NCBI GenBank assembly: GCA_947184155.2
Contig: CAMXCT020003779.1
Location: 515,427-579,426 of the forward strand
Direction of reading: 5' to 3'
Length of the DNA: 64,000 nt
DNA from: Cladocopium goreaui
Lineage: Eukaryota; Sar; Dinophyceae; Suessiales; Symbiodiniaceae
Shown here piece after piece: positions 28,535-41,343 of this stretch; the first letter of the stretch is position 1, and every line of letters starts with the position of its first letter. Made by a program: the position numbers and the translations under genes. The notes beneath the pieces were generated by a model. It was not told the origin of the DNA. It saw only the letters and a list, made by a program, of their open reading frames with translations, and did not search any database.

Positions 28535-29213
28535 CCTACGCGGGGCCTACGCAAACCACTCCTCCCAAGCAAAACTGCCCACGCAAGGGTTACCTTTCAA
28601 GAAGTGCCTACGCGGTTGCCTCCGCGAAAGTTGCTGCAACGATCTCTTTACTTGACGTGATGTGATCACAATTCTGGTTCAGAAGAGGAATAGAAAGAAT
28701 TGGAAGATGACGATTCTTTGGGTGACTTGTGAAAGGAAGGCGGAAGCCTCATCAAGAGTGGAGCACTGTGTCATGATGTGATCGGCAGTCATGATGAACT
28801 CATGGAAACATTAGAAAAGTGAAACGGTAAGACTTTGATGGGCTGCGGCTACGGGCCACAATTTGACCTAGGGCCTCCGCGTTTCCTACGCGAGGGCCTA
28901 CGCGGAGCCTACGCGAAAATCCGAACCGAAAATGGCTGTTCGAAAACTTGGCACTTGTAATTTTCTGGAAAAGCGGTTGTTTCTTTAATCTCCCCTTTCT
29001 TCCAGCTAAACATATGAACCATACAATCCAGTTTGCATTTAAAATCATTGTAAGCCACCAAGAAAAACAAGAGTTCGAGGTCAGAAACAAACAGTCTAAA
29101 ACATCTAAACAAAGTGCCTACGCGAGACTGCCTACGCAGCCTCTCCTACATTATCCTACGTATATGCCTACGCGAAACCTACGCACCAAGCAGAATAGCC
29201 TACGCATGAATGA
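28535..29213. repeat. clusters of a CCTACGCG motif
   Basis: The heptamer CCTACGC occurs at least a dozen times in three clusters (about 28535-28625, 28870-28918 and 29115-29213) with irregular spacing and variable following bases (GGGG, AAAC, GAGG). It is not a simple tandem repeat. Between clusters there is ordinary sequence without a recognisable gene. Confidence 0.7.
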
Positions 29214-29274
29214 TGTGAGTTCCTCCTCAATCTAAATTCCATCATCTGGAAAAAAAACGTGGCTCAAGTGATAT

Positions 29275-29383
29275 GGCAGTGTGTCAAAACCTTGTACCCC
29301 TGGTGAACATCAAAATAGCTGGTAAATGGATGTTCATCCCACTAAAAATGTATCTATAGGTATTGACCCATACCCATATGGTA
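29275..29383. repeat. dispersed repeat, family C
   Basis: Shares GGCAGTGTGTCAAAACC, CATCAAAATAGCTGG, TGGATGTTCATCCCA and TAGGTATTGA-CCATACCCAT with 56226-56344. Contains an inverted GGATGTTCATCC. No ORF. Confidence 0.7.
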
Positions 29384-29389
29384 GTTTTA

Positions 29390-31030
29390 TGTTTAAATTC
29401 TCCCATCGAGCATCGCTTGCGTCAGCACCCCCTCTGCAGCGCCCCATGTGGCCGCCATGGCCCCGCAGGTCACGTTGCGGCGGCGGCGCAGCTTGGACCA
29501 AACGGCGTGGTTGGGGCGGTTGGGGCTGGGATACCATGGATATCATCAAGAAATGGTGGGTTGAGCCATGAAGAAATGGGAGTGAACCATGATACCCATC
29601 AAGCACAGGGTTTGATCAATGAATGATATCGGACATGCACAATTTAGCTGGTATCCAATTCCAAAATGTAGTGGTAAATTCTTTCTTTTCTGCATCTTTT
29701 GGTGGGCTTACCATGACCAGTCAACTTCCAAACACTGGGACGTTGACAACTAACAGCTGGGAATGCTGGGAATGTTCATAAGGTGATGCATTGCACCAAA
29801 CAAACTTTGGGATGGCGCCAGCAGGAATTGGAATAAGCAACTTTGGAACAAGTCAGGAGACGGTACATATGAACATGAAGGCCTGTTACCCTCTGGCAAT
29901 CAATCGTGGCAATAGAAAATCCAATATAAAATTTATGGAAGATTTTCCCTCTTAAACCTCCATTTATAGGAGATTTTCAAGCCAGCCACGTGGCTTAATA
30001 TCGGAGGGTAAATGAAAGTTCTGCAAGGAACATCATAGGACTGCAACGCCTACCTGGTGAGATAGGGGCTTTTAGTTTTTGAATCAATAATGTTAACATC
30101 TCCCACAAGTAAAACCTGTCATAGTATGTAGTGGAAACCCCGAGAAAAGGTAGACACGTCTCTGCCCAGTTCTCTTCATCATAGCGAAGTTAAGACATAC
30201 TTTAGCCAGGAATATGGTAGATGGTTTCCTCTAGATTTTGGAAACATATCCCATCAAAATGGCTTAAAACACATCATCTTTCACACCATCAGCCCCGCGG
30301 AGCCCATCAGCAGCACAGGTCGTTTTGAATCCGTCACCACGTTCGACAGGTTGGCATTAGGTTACAGCACGGCAGCATTGGTCGGCACTCAGCAAGCTGG
30401 CTCCGCTGGCTCCTAGGAGAGGGCGATAGCTGTGATTCACTCCAGGATTGCCACAGAACCTGATTTAGTAAGATGGGGGCACGATTTATAAATCATAGAC
30501 ATATAGAAATATATGGAAATATCAACCAGATAGACATATAGAAATATCTGGAAATATCAGAATGTTGGGGAGCCCCCCTACTAGCAATCTGGGCTAAAAA
30601 ATATCCTGGGTTGGAATTTGGAATTGACCGTTGTTCTATTGGTAGTTTGTTTACGTCCCCTAGTTTTACGGCCTGTGTATTTTTCTAAAGTTTAGGATCA
30701 ACATGTATTAAACCTTTCATGTTTCTGGGATTTTTTTTGAGGTGTATCTAACCTGGTTGGTGGTTTCAACCCCTCTGAAAAATATGAGTTCGTCACTGGG
30801 AAGGAGTATCCCATATATATATGTAACATATATCATGGAAAATAAAACATGTTTGAAACCACCAACCAGTAACCCAAAATAGCAATCTGTCCAGCCTTTT
30901 TCCACTGGTCCGCCGCCTTTATCCAGTGGCTTACCATCATTTTCTGCGACTGGCCGCTTGGATGGTCCCTATTTTCCAAGTTGGTCGCATATCCCGTTGT
31001 ATTCCATGATATCCCAACACAAAATCCATG
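29390..31030. other. non-coding stretch; no gene recognised
   Basis: Holds a GC-rich segment (29400-29560) whose frames are open on both strands (for example NVTCGAMAATWGAAEGVL on minus), palindromic family A and B copies, and simple sequence. No exon could be supported by homology. Confidence 0.4.
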
Positions 31031-31670
31031 ATACCCTCCGGTAAACTAACATAACTATGGACAATCACCATTTTTTATGGCTAAATCCACTATAAATGGC
31101 CATTTTCAATAGCGAACTGTTAGTTTACCAGAGGGTATCCGTTTATATGCCCACAACATGTTGCCACAAACTGGTTGGTACTATCACCCAATTTCTGGAA
31201 TACATCCCACTTCCCCTTCCAGCCATCTTCAGACTCACCCAAATGTCATATTATTGATATGTTGTATCCTGTTGTATCCCATTATCTGTTGTTTATTATA
31301 TATCCAGAAATCCCAATCACTCATTTTAGGCCTGGGTTAGTTGTAGATTATGAATATTATGGTGGGTATATTGAGTCATTTGAAATTCAAGGATATACAA
31401 ACCAATACAATATATATATATGTATATCCCAGCAAATTTATGTCGGTTGTATCCTCCGGTAATTTCACCTAGCAATGGAAATCCCCATTGTTCATACGTA
31501 CATCATATAGTTTATAGTCATCTATTTCTCTGGTAAAAAATAACAGTTCGCTATGGAACATGGCCCATAGAAATAGTTGATTTACCTATTAAAGATGGTG
31601 ATTTTCCATAGTTTTTTGTATGTTTACCAGAGGCTATTTCTGTGGGCCATTGTCCAAATCGTCACGTTAC

Positions 31671-31748
31671 GTCCCAAGTGGCAACGCCATCAGCGAAGAT
31701 CGCCCGGCTCGATCTTTCAGCTGCAGCAGGGTGCAGGTCCAGGTCCTG
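31671..31748 (-). CDS. candidate exon of an unknown gene
   Basis: A 78-base segment, exactly 26 codons, bounded on the minus strand by an ACTCAG acceptor and a GAC|GTAACG donor. It reads QDLDLHPAAAERSSRAIFAD then GVATWD. It lies between two family A palindromes in an otherwise non-coding region and has the size and splice style of the nearby synthetase microexons. The plus strand is also open here, so the call is weak. Confidence 0.3.
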
Positions 31749-32399
31749 CTGAGTTTTCAGCACCACGAGATATAGGGGAGATTAACCAATCTCAATCAAC
31801 CCCCCTATATATCCTATATACCCTCTGGTAAACTAACATAGCTATTGAAAATGGCCATTTATAGTGAGTTTTCCCATTAAAAATGGTGATTTTCCATAGC
31901 TATGTTAAATTACCAGAGGGTAATTAATTGAGTAATATTGAGTATATCCCCCAATTTCATCCACCAGTATATATTTCAGGAACCCCCTATATAATCTATA
32001 TATTTAATCCCCCAATTGTTATCCACTTTACAAATCAGACATCGTGGTCAATATCCCCTAAATTAATACTATTATCATGGGATATGATGTTGTATTGTAA
32101 TAAGCAAAAGTAATAACGGGGTATGTAAAAAGGTTTAATCTTTAGATGTTTATCAACATGAATATGATACAATATGGCCAATCTTGGATACCCAATGGCT
32201 GGAAAGTCGCCATTTCTAGGTGGTCTACCTGTTGAACATGGGGATATCATGGGATATCCCTGGCTGTGATCAGCGGTAGATTGAACCCTATTCTTCCATT
32301 CAAACAATCTTAGCGTGAAGTTTTGTTGTAGCTCTTGGCAGCAAAGGTTGATAAAGCACAGGAAAGCGCGTAACAGTCAATTTATCACTGTTTATTTAT

Positions 32400-35300
32400 T
32401 TAAGTCAGACTGGCATCTGGTATCCGCAAATGAGCGCGCACTTGCATTAAGAACTATCAGAAGAAGGGTGAGCAGTTCACACCTTCTAAACTCCCGCTAC
32501 ATTTCATCTGGTTGGTGATTCCTGCCCCAAAAACACTGTTCATCAAGTGCAATCATCCCAGTCTTGGATGGAAGTTGGGAGCACAACGTATCTGACGTAT
32601 CTGGCCCTGGGAAGCCCTGAAGCATCTCGCCATCTTGGAGGCGTTTCTTTTGCAGTGACTCTGCAGCTCTGTTCTTCTTGCGAAATCAACGTAGAAATGA
32701 CACTTCGAAAGGGCGCATGTGGAAGACTCCATCTGGTAGAACTGGGACAGTTCTGGGACAGTTCGCGAATGGCTAATGGTTTGGCCACGGTGATTTTTTC
32801 AGCCGAAACCGTTATGATGTTATGCCCATCCCACCATGGGCCTCGATTGATGACCATCCCGGAATGAATTGATGGGTTTTAATGGCTGCTGATGGGTTAA
32901 TTTAATCCACATTGCATAGACTCAACAGTTCAGCACCCAACTAAAACCATCTGCTTCCTGCCCTTTGCTCCTCACTGCATCGCAGGAAAAAAACATATAC
33001 ATTAGTACATTATTACATTATTATACATTAGTATACAGACAGATAGATATTACATGCCGCCCGGCCTATTCCAAAAGGTCTTTCCGGTGGTCTTTTTACA
33101 TCAAGAAAGCATGGGAAAACAGTGTGGTATCATCCCCCAGACGGGCGGTCGCGGTCCAAAAAAAAGGTCACCAATGATGCCATGATCCGATAGCCAATAG
33201 CCATCTGTACGAAAACCATTCAAAGCTCAGTCCATATTTGCTACAGAAATTGGATCAACAGTTTTTAGTAGGGGATGATGGGATGAAGTTCCATGAAGTT
33301 CCATAAAGTTCCATGAAGTCCCATCATCCCCTAGAAATGGAATATCCCATGGATATAGGATGATATCAATGGCCATTTCAGGAACCTAAATTGGAGGTAC
33401 CTACCATATATAAGGCCTATGTAAGGGAATATCCCCACAAAATATAGCGGATCCTGGAATTCCCATTGATGATATAGGTACCTATGAATCCCAGCTATGA
33501 CATGCTGTGAAAAGGGGATTGCCTTCACGTGGCCATAGGCTCCCCCTCTCCGAAACACGCTGCCTGGTCCCTGTGCTGCTGAGAAAAAGATCGGCTCCTC
33601 ACCGGAGATTCCAACAGGATTTTTTTGGATTGAAGCACTGGGGAGTCAACAAACAAATCACATTCGACATCTATCAACATACATGTTTATTGTTACATCA
33701 AAATGTGGATTGTTCACCAAAGATTGGAGCTTGAAGAAGGCTAATATATCTGAACAATACCAAACAATACCAAACATACCGAACTCAAATAAGCGGGAAA
33801 TTGAACAAAAAGGTGAATTTCACCGGCTCAGACTGTGTGGCTGTTTGTCCTATAAACAATCCCAAACAAACACAACCGATTCAACTCACAGTGAATTTTA
33901 CAACGATAGATAGGGATAGAAACAGCAAAAAATAGGGAGTTTTAGCATCAAACCATCTGATTTGACTATATTTGACTAAAATATTTATATACCCAGCACC
34001 ATCGTGGTCTAAGATGTCTAAGAAACGATTCTAATCCAATAAACTTGAAATCTGGCACCTCATATGTGTGGGTCAAACCAGATCCAGAAAGTGTGGAGAG
34101 TGAAGCCAAATTTGCAACAGGCCGCTCCATAGTATTTTCAAATGCACTTCCGAAAGTCAATCAGCACACTATAGCACACTATAAGACTTTGACGTTCAGA
34201 TGACCTAGCTATACAAATGCGAACTGGACTGCGACAGCTGAGCTGTCACAACCAGCATCTGGACTGCCCCAAGTCACAACCGACCAGCCAGGATCGCGGC
34301 AAACGCGAATCTCGTTGCTTGAATCTGCCGAACAGCCTTGAGCTGGCTTTTGACCCCGGAGCTGTCACCATCAGCATCTCCCAAGTCACAACTGACCCAT
34401 CCTTCAGGATTGCAGCAAAGGCGCTATCAGTTGCCTGAATCTGCTGGCTTTGAGCTGGTCTTGGACTTGAGAGCTGCTACCACCCTGATCTCGAGACCCC
34501 CACGTAATAGCCCTTCACCTCCAGGGCAAAACAATGCGAACGCTCCTGTTGCCGCTAGCTTTGCCTCCACTGCAACAGCCAGGAAGTCTCCTCTTCAATC
34601 TCGGCAGCTTGCAGAGACTGCGCAGGATCCACCACTCTACCAGTGCCAGAAGCCTCAAGCTTCCTATTTTTGGAGGACTGCAGGAGCCAAAATGTCTCAC
34701 TGCGGCCGCTTGGCAAAGCTAGCTATGTTGACAGCATCTGTTCATAAATAAAACCAACAACTTCTAACATTTTTTCCCGTGAATCTTGATCCAAACTGCA
34801 CCACTCTGCCACTCTGCCAGGTGGGGAAGTCTCCAAAAATATGACCATTTCCAGCGCTTTTTTACAAGACATCAATCGCAGAATCTGGTGGAGAGCTGGT
34901 GCATTCTCTGCCTGTATGCTATCCCAGCTAATCCTGGATACCCTGAAACAATAAAAAACTCATTAGATCTACTTAGATCTATTTGTTTTAAACAATTAAC
35001 TGCTATATTGTAACATTATATTACAATTTTGACGACAAAACACATACGTGTTGCTTTAGTCGTTACGTGTTGCTGCAGCTACACCAGTCCTTTCAGCCCG
35101 TCCTGGAAGATGATCTCGCCGTCGCCAATCCTCCACTGGTATATCTGATATTATCTTGATTAACTACAAATAACATACAATAAATAATTCTATGTTAGTA
35201 TACTAGTATACATTCTATATTAGTACATAGTATCATTCAAGACTTTCAAAAAGGAAAATATCAAGGGACGTTGCTACTACACATTATCCTTAAACCTTCC

Positions 35301-38300
35301 GTTGTAGACCGCTAGCCGCCCTGGAACAGAAAGAGATGGGCTGACTTCCTCAGTCACCCCCTTTTTGGATGCTTCAACATACCACCTTCAATGATTCAAT
35401 GCTTATACTGACTGAAATTTGAAGGGGCCCCTCTCTCGGGTCATACAATAACCATCACTCTCACCATTCTGTCTGTTGAACAGGCCCGTTTTGATCTGTA
35501 CAGAATATGATCTGGTCGCGTCATGCATTGTGCTTCATCCAAGGTAGGATTAAATAGATCGATATGATATTTGAAACATGTTTGAAACCATAAACAAAAT
35601 AAAACTTGGCTAAGTTATATTCCCTCCGCCATTTGATGGTGCTAAAATGCCCAGTGTTAAACCATGAAACGGGAATGCCGATCCCACCAGTCTACCCTTG
35701 AAACATCCTAAAGCCATTTTCTTGCGGCCTGTGTTCCTTCCGAAGCATCATTTACAATGAGGCCGGGCAACATTTTATGCGCAATCCCAACTCAGAATGG
35801 CCATCGGAAGCGCGACTCATATCTACTTGGTGGTTTGTTGGACCTGTGTTGAACCTATCGAAACCCATCCAAGTCCCAAGCAACTGAACATCAAAGATAA
35901 GCATCCAAGCCAACTAAGGCCCTGAACAGTTTGAAACAAATCCATCAAATTCCCCCAAACAAAATGTATGGCTAACTGCCACCAGTCTCTGGGCATGCAC
36001 ACATGCTTTTTTACATTACGAATATCATTGGTTAATATATCCGTGGTGTAGTGAATGCAACCCCTAAATCTAATATGGGTCATGGGCCCCATTTTTATAT
36101 TGTCTGGAAGATGATAAATTTGCACACTTAGATATGGTCATGGAGTCATGCTGGGATTCCGTGTTGAAAAAGTAAATGTACCGAACATAATTTTGACATG
36201 AAATAACATCAGCTCCCAAATTCCTGGGTTTGCTAAAATTATGAACTCCATGCAGCAAGCCTTCAGAAACACTCCTTGGTATCCATTGTGTACCTTCTTG
36301 GAGATGAAAATGGCAACAGCAACATCTGCAAACATGCTGTCAAACCAGCCATGTGGTTCGTGATCAACTGTCATTCCAGTGTACTGGTTGATAGGGACTT
36401 CCAGAATGGTCATGATCATCCGCGGTATGTTGGATCCCTTATAACCCCTTACAACATCAGCCAGCAAGGGTTTTGAACACTGCTAAATTGAATGGGTATG
36501 TATGAAGCTTCCGCACGCCCAAAGCGGGATTTCGTAGTATGTATCATGGGATTCCTCTTCAGCCATTCTGGCAATGGACAATTGCACCCTTTGATCAGGT
36601 TCATAGATGATTCGATGTCCCCATCGAACAAAACCCAAGATGGAAAAAAAACTTATAGATCATGTGCTCCAATTTAGTCCAATTGTATAAATATGTCGTT
36701 CCACGATTTTCCCATGATACGTCTTCCACTTCTGTCCTGTGCCATGCACGCAGTGTCGCTGGGCGCTCCTTTTTCTGCTCCTTGGGCAGGAGCTGGAGCC
36801 CCACAGGTTGTTGGTTTATGTTATCTCATGTAGCTATGAATATATCCACCATAAACATCCATAAATCCACTCGATTGCTTGGTGAAATAATTGACTTAAG
36901 TATCATCAATCATACATACAGGGAAAAGACAATGTCATGCATGGCGTTGAAGGGCATTTCCCAGTGTAAACGCTGTATCCACGAAGTCATGCCTAAGTCA
37001 TGCCTATTTTTTCTCTGCATGGGACGCTGTCTTTTTTCACAAGCGCAATCATATGTTTTTCAGATATCTAAGTCATAAAACAAGTGTTTCACGACATTCT
37101 TTGATAGTGAAGAATTGCCTTGGCTATCGGTTGTTGTCCCCACAAAAAGGCCCTTAAAAACCCTGCAGAACCAGTGAAAACCCACAGGAATTGTTTCTGG
37201 TTGGAAGGGATGAACACCTTATGGCATCTTACGGCATCCCCCATGGACTGGTAGGTAGATTAAGGGCAGGTAAACACCACATGAAACACTATTAAATACA
37301 ATAAACTACCAGTTAAACTGGGATGCTGTGAACAAATATACCTGCTGAACAAATTACCACAGTTACCACAGATCGGAAAACACATATGTGGGTAAAACAA
37401 TGCCATAAACCATCGCCCAAATCAGCATTTTTGTAGCTGGTATAAACCATTCCAAGTGGGTGGTTTATGGCATTGTTTTACCCACATTATTGGGCTTACT
37501 ATCACCCCAATAATCTCTTGCTGATGCTGAACTGATGTGGTCTCCTTCGCCCGGAAGACCGCAGCCTTGGTTCACCAGCACTGGGCTTTAATCAACAACA
37601 ATGGGGAAAGCAAGATCAATGGGGATAGTGGATATATGTGGTATTTGCGGGTCAGCCTATGGGAAAACGGCTTCATCCGCCCGGGAGATGTTTGAAGGTG
37701 TGAAGGTGTGAAAACCACCTTAACTTCTGACATTTTGACATCTTTGAAGTTCAAGACACGAAAACAATCACCCTGACAAGATTATAATCTATATAGTTAT
37801 AATAATTACATACACAATCATAGAGTATCATACGACATGCATCTTGAGAACTATGAATGAGCAGGCCGACACCTGCGAATTCTGTAGGGTCGCTGTGAGG
37901 CCATCCCAAAACAGCGCCCCAAAGGTCACAAAAAACGTACTTTATATGTATATCTCTCTAACACCATTTACACCGTCTATACATGTTTATACCATCTATA
38001 TATACCCTCTGGTTATTTAACATAGCCATGGAAAATCCCTTATAAATGAGGGTTTTAATGGGAAAATCATCTATAAATGGGCAATTTTCCATGGCTATGT
38101 TAAATAACCAGAGGGTATTTTTTTTTTTGAACAATGATTTGACCCACACCCGTCCGAGTTTGGTACCTGAAAATTCAAGGATGTTATCCCGGAATCTACT
38201 GAGTACTATAATCATCATTGTCCCCAAAAAAGGCAATTTATTAGTGGTATTATGTTATACCTATTATTCCCCCCGTTTTCAGGTACCAAACCCATCCAAA

Positions 38301-39650
38301 CCCATCTCTCAAACCATCCAGCAACTAGGAGATCTGCAGATCTCAGAGGGTGTGCTTGCTGGCAGCGTAACCTTCAGTGCCAGTGAAACTGCTGTCCATA
38401 TCCACGATCAGTGGGGAACCTGAAGGACAGTGAAAGCCGTGGAGCCCTCCAACTATTGGGGTTATATTAAAGACTCTGCAATGTTTCAGTACCTTTCAGA
38501 TGCCTCTTTAAACCTTGAATTTATTTGAATTTAGATTAGTTTCAACATCCACTAATATGGGCGCCTCAGGGCCACCTCCGTTGCCAGAAATTAGTGTTTA
38601 ATTCCATAACATTCCCATGGTAGAAACTTCATACTGGATCATCTGATTGTGTCTAACTTCCATAGCACCCATTCCTTGGGAGGGTTGCCAACATTCTCAA
38701 AAATGGCGGTTTTAACCCATCCCTCAATTCGAGAAACGTCGAACGGTTTCATTTCTTTTCATTTGTTGCTGGACGGAAAGCAAACACATTTGAAAGATCA
38801 AGTAACTTGTTCCATCATATCGTTTATTCCTGGTTGCTTTCTGGTGCTAGTGCTAGCCTATCAAGATCCACCCCAATGCTCTAGAATTTGGTTGTTTCAA
38901 ATAAACGTTGAGACTGCATCTTTCATTTGCTTTATGTTCCTCCGATTCAACCACCTTTTATTTCGCCTTAACTGCTACTTCGTTTTGCAGGTTGATGTCT
39001 CACGCAGCAACAGCAACAGCAACAACAACAACAACACCAACTCGATACAACTTGATACAATTTGATACAGCTGGATACAACTTGATACAATGATACAACT
39101 TGTGTGCCGAGTATTGCCCCTCATGGTGTCGTTCTTACATTGCCAAGCCTAGATACCCATAGATACCCAGTAAATCACAAAATTCGAACTGGCGATTGCA
39201 TTTCCCAACTTCAAACCAATGGTTGTATCATCCACTTTCATCTAGATTTCATGACCCCAGTTTCATTCTGAGGGGCCGCTGAAGGAGTTCCACACGCTGG
39301 TGCAAGCCACATGTGCTCCCACCACTCCCTCCTCCACCTCTACTACTTTGGTGCCTGAGAACCGGTCTGCGGCAAATGGCAAAATCGGCTACCCCGAAAT
39401 CCATTACATAATAAGCATGCTCCCCATTGTTTGTTTAAGAGGTAAACACATTGTCAAACACATCCAAGTGTTGCTTTTTCCAAGGTAAGGTCAACGATCT
39501 GTATTGTTCACGTGTTTTCTGCGGCACCAACTAGACCTTTTTCAGGAAAAAACATGTGAGACAAAATGAGGAACAATCAGCAAAGGCAGGTAATCGTATG
39601 CAAGACTGCAAATCCACTCACTGATTTTGAACCATTGGAATTGCTTCTCC
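32400..39650. other. long region without a recognised gene
   Basis: Contains one family A palindrome (38003-38117), an imperfect direct duplication of about 115-120 bases at 34232-34470 (AGCTGTCACAACCAGCATCT / AGCTGTCACCATCAGCATCT), an inverted GGTTTATGGCATTGTTTTAC pair at about 37390-37490, and CAA/GATACAA runs near 39000-39090. Short open stretches exist (for example 35080-35160 and 36740-36800 on minus) but none has convincing homology. Confidence 0.5.
34232..34470. repeat. imperfect tandem duplication, ~115-120 bp unit
   Basis: Two units share GAGCTGTCAC, CAGCATCT, CCAAGTCACAAC, CAGGAT, CTTGAATCTG/CCTGAATCTG and TTGAGCTGG. The plus frame is open through both but has no recognised domain. 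Confidence 0.6.
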
Positions 39651-40103
39651 CCAAACCATCAGTTCAAAAATATGCGGAACTGCATCCATGACCCCACGGC
39701 AAATCTTAGATACCCTGCAAGAGCTTCTAGCTGAGGTATCGCCATTAAGGGGGGCCATTTTCAGCATCCATTTTTACAAGGTATTGCAATGCGTCGTTTT
39801 GCAACCACTGAATCCCGCCAGTGCCACAAAGCCATTCGGCCCATTCACCTACCCGGTACCCATCAACCCATTGACCTTACTCTTCCCTAGCTCGCCAAAG
39901 CACGGATATCAAACTTGTGAGGAAGTGGGTTGTGGGAGTGGCCACACCTCAGGCGACGAACTCGGTTGCAGGTGTCTGAAAATGGGGTATACCCCATTTT
40001 CGATAGCCATCAAATAAGAGGGAACATGACAACATATGACAACCAATTGATTTTGGAGGGGCGCTATTTTTCTAAAACAAATTAGTGTTTCTTGGGCTCT
40101 AAG

Positions 40104-41343
40104 GACAGCATTGGTCATGGCACTGCAAGGATCCTACAACGCCCATGTTGTTTTTTGGGGCATATGCTGTTCGAGCTGGATCCACCTCAATTCTGGCACA
40201 AGCCGTCGGGATTATCTAAATCCGCATGGCCACCCTCCATATCCCAGTGTTCAATTAGCAAACCGGCTTGTGGCAAGGCTGGCTTTGGGAACTTAAGCTT
40301 GGGATTCTTTTCTGTGGGGCACGGTGGAGAATTACCCTCAGCATCCGTTGTTTTTTTTGTATTTCGGCTTGCACCCTGAAAGGTGTATCCTCGTGATTAT
40401 GGTCACCGTGAGCCTTGGGGGCCACATGGTTCTAGAAAATCCCGGATCTTCATTGATTTGGCTTCACGACCGTTTTCAATGGATGCTGGAAACCCTTGCT
40501 TCTTTGGGGATTAAGGTGCCTTAGTGAAAGGATGTAAAAGGTTTCTACATGTTTAGAGCCAGAAATGGGTTCCCATTTGAAACATTAGTTTTCTTGGTGC
40601 CACCGTTCGCCCTGCCCAGGTCTACCGCCAGGCTTTCTGGATGTCCTTCTGGGGACACGACTATATGAAGAGGACAGTGCTGTGGTCAACCTCCAGAATC
40701 ATTGGGGCTTTCAATAAAGGGAAGCTGTCCGCAAAAAAACACGGGCCCACCAAAACCAAAACTGTGGTTCGCTACCGAAACCGCAATGGGCGCATGGCCT
40801 ACAAGGGTTCGAAAACTTTGAAGGGTACACAGAAACTTGTCTCTAATGGCTAAGTTGGAAAATCGGCATGTCTCAGTGACTTTTTTGGAACCAAACAACG
40901 CCACCTAAGTTTCAGGCATTTCCAAATTTGGCAGCACTAGGTAGTCCACTGTGCTCATCGAAAATGGTTTGGTGGAACTAAGGATGTATCCCGTAAAATT
41001 TGCGGGCCATATTGTTCGGTGCCTACCTGCTATGTTCAGATCAACAGGTGCCCTTCCCGAGGCTAGGTTGCCACAAGCCCCTTGCATACTAATGTTAGCC
41101 ATACTGCTTTCCTATGTTTTAATCCCTCCTACTGTGATATTGTTTTCGGATATATTTATCCATACTATCCTCTTTCCTGCCCCAGGTTGACACCAGTCGC
41201 CCTTTTGTGGAAATTTTCAAGGAGATGGAATTCGACGACTGGTGGGATGAAGCGGATTTGAAAAGTGTTTATAAATATTTGAGGGGATGCAAGGGGTTGA
41301 AAATTCCCGCTGAGTACAAGCCATTGTTACCCACTACAATCTA
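40104..41343 (+). CDS. N-terminal exons, methyltransferase-like part of the family gene
   Basis: Exon 40104-40277 reads ALQGSYNAHVVFWGICCSSW and GTSRRDYLNPHG...SVQLANRLVA and ends AG|GC. Exon 40383-40515 reads CILVIMVTVSLGGHMVLENP then GSSLIWLHDRFQWML and ends AAG|GT. Exon 40620-40831 reads VYRQAFWMSFWGHDYMKRTV, LWSTSRIIGAF and VVRYRNRNGRMAYKGSKTLK and ends CA|GA. Exon 40983-41061 reads MYPVKFAGHIVRCLP and ends GAG|GC. Exon 41186-41343 reads PFVEIFKEMEFDDWWDEADL and KSVYKYLRGCKGLKIP. The order of a CSSW loop, then a GN/AN helix, then an ENP-S motif, recalls DNA methyltransferase topology (PC and ENV motifs), but no catalytic PC is present. Joins are in phase. Confidence 0.6.

Noticed and set aside
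29400..29560. GC-rich open frames on both strands
   Set aside because: GC-rich DNA lacks stops by composition; no family match or splice support.
30290..30370. Minus-strand segment NLSNVVTDSKRPVLLMGSAG resembling a dynein/AAA P-loop exon
   Set aside because: The frame has a TAA just upstream and no AG acceptor between that stop and the motif, and the plus strand is open over the same bases.
35080..35160. Minus-strand exon-like segment QWRIGDGEIIFQDGLKG
   Set aside because: No homology I can name and no partner exons; kept as unannotated.
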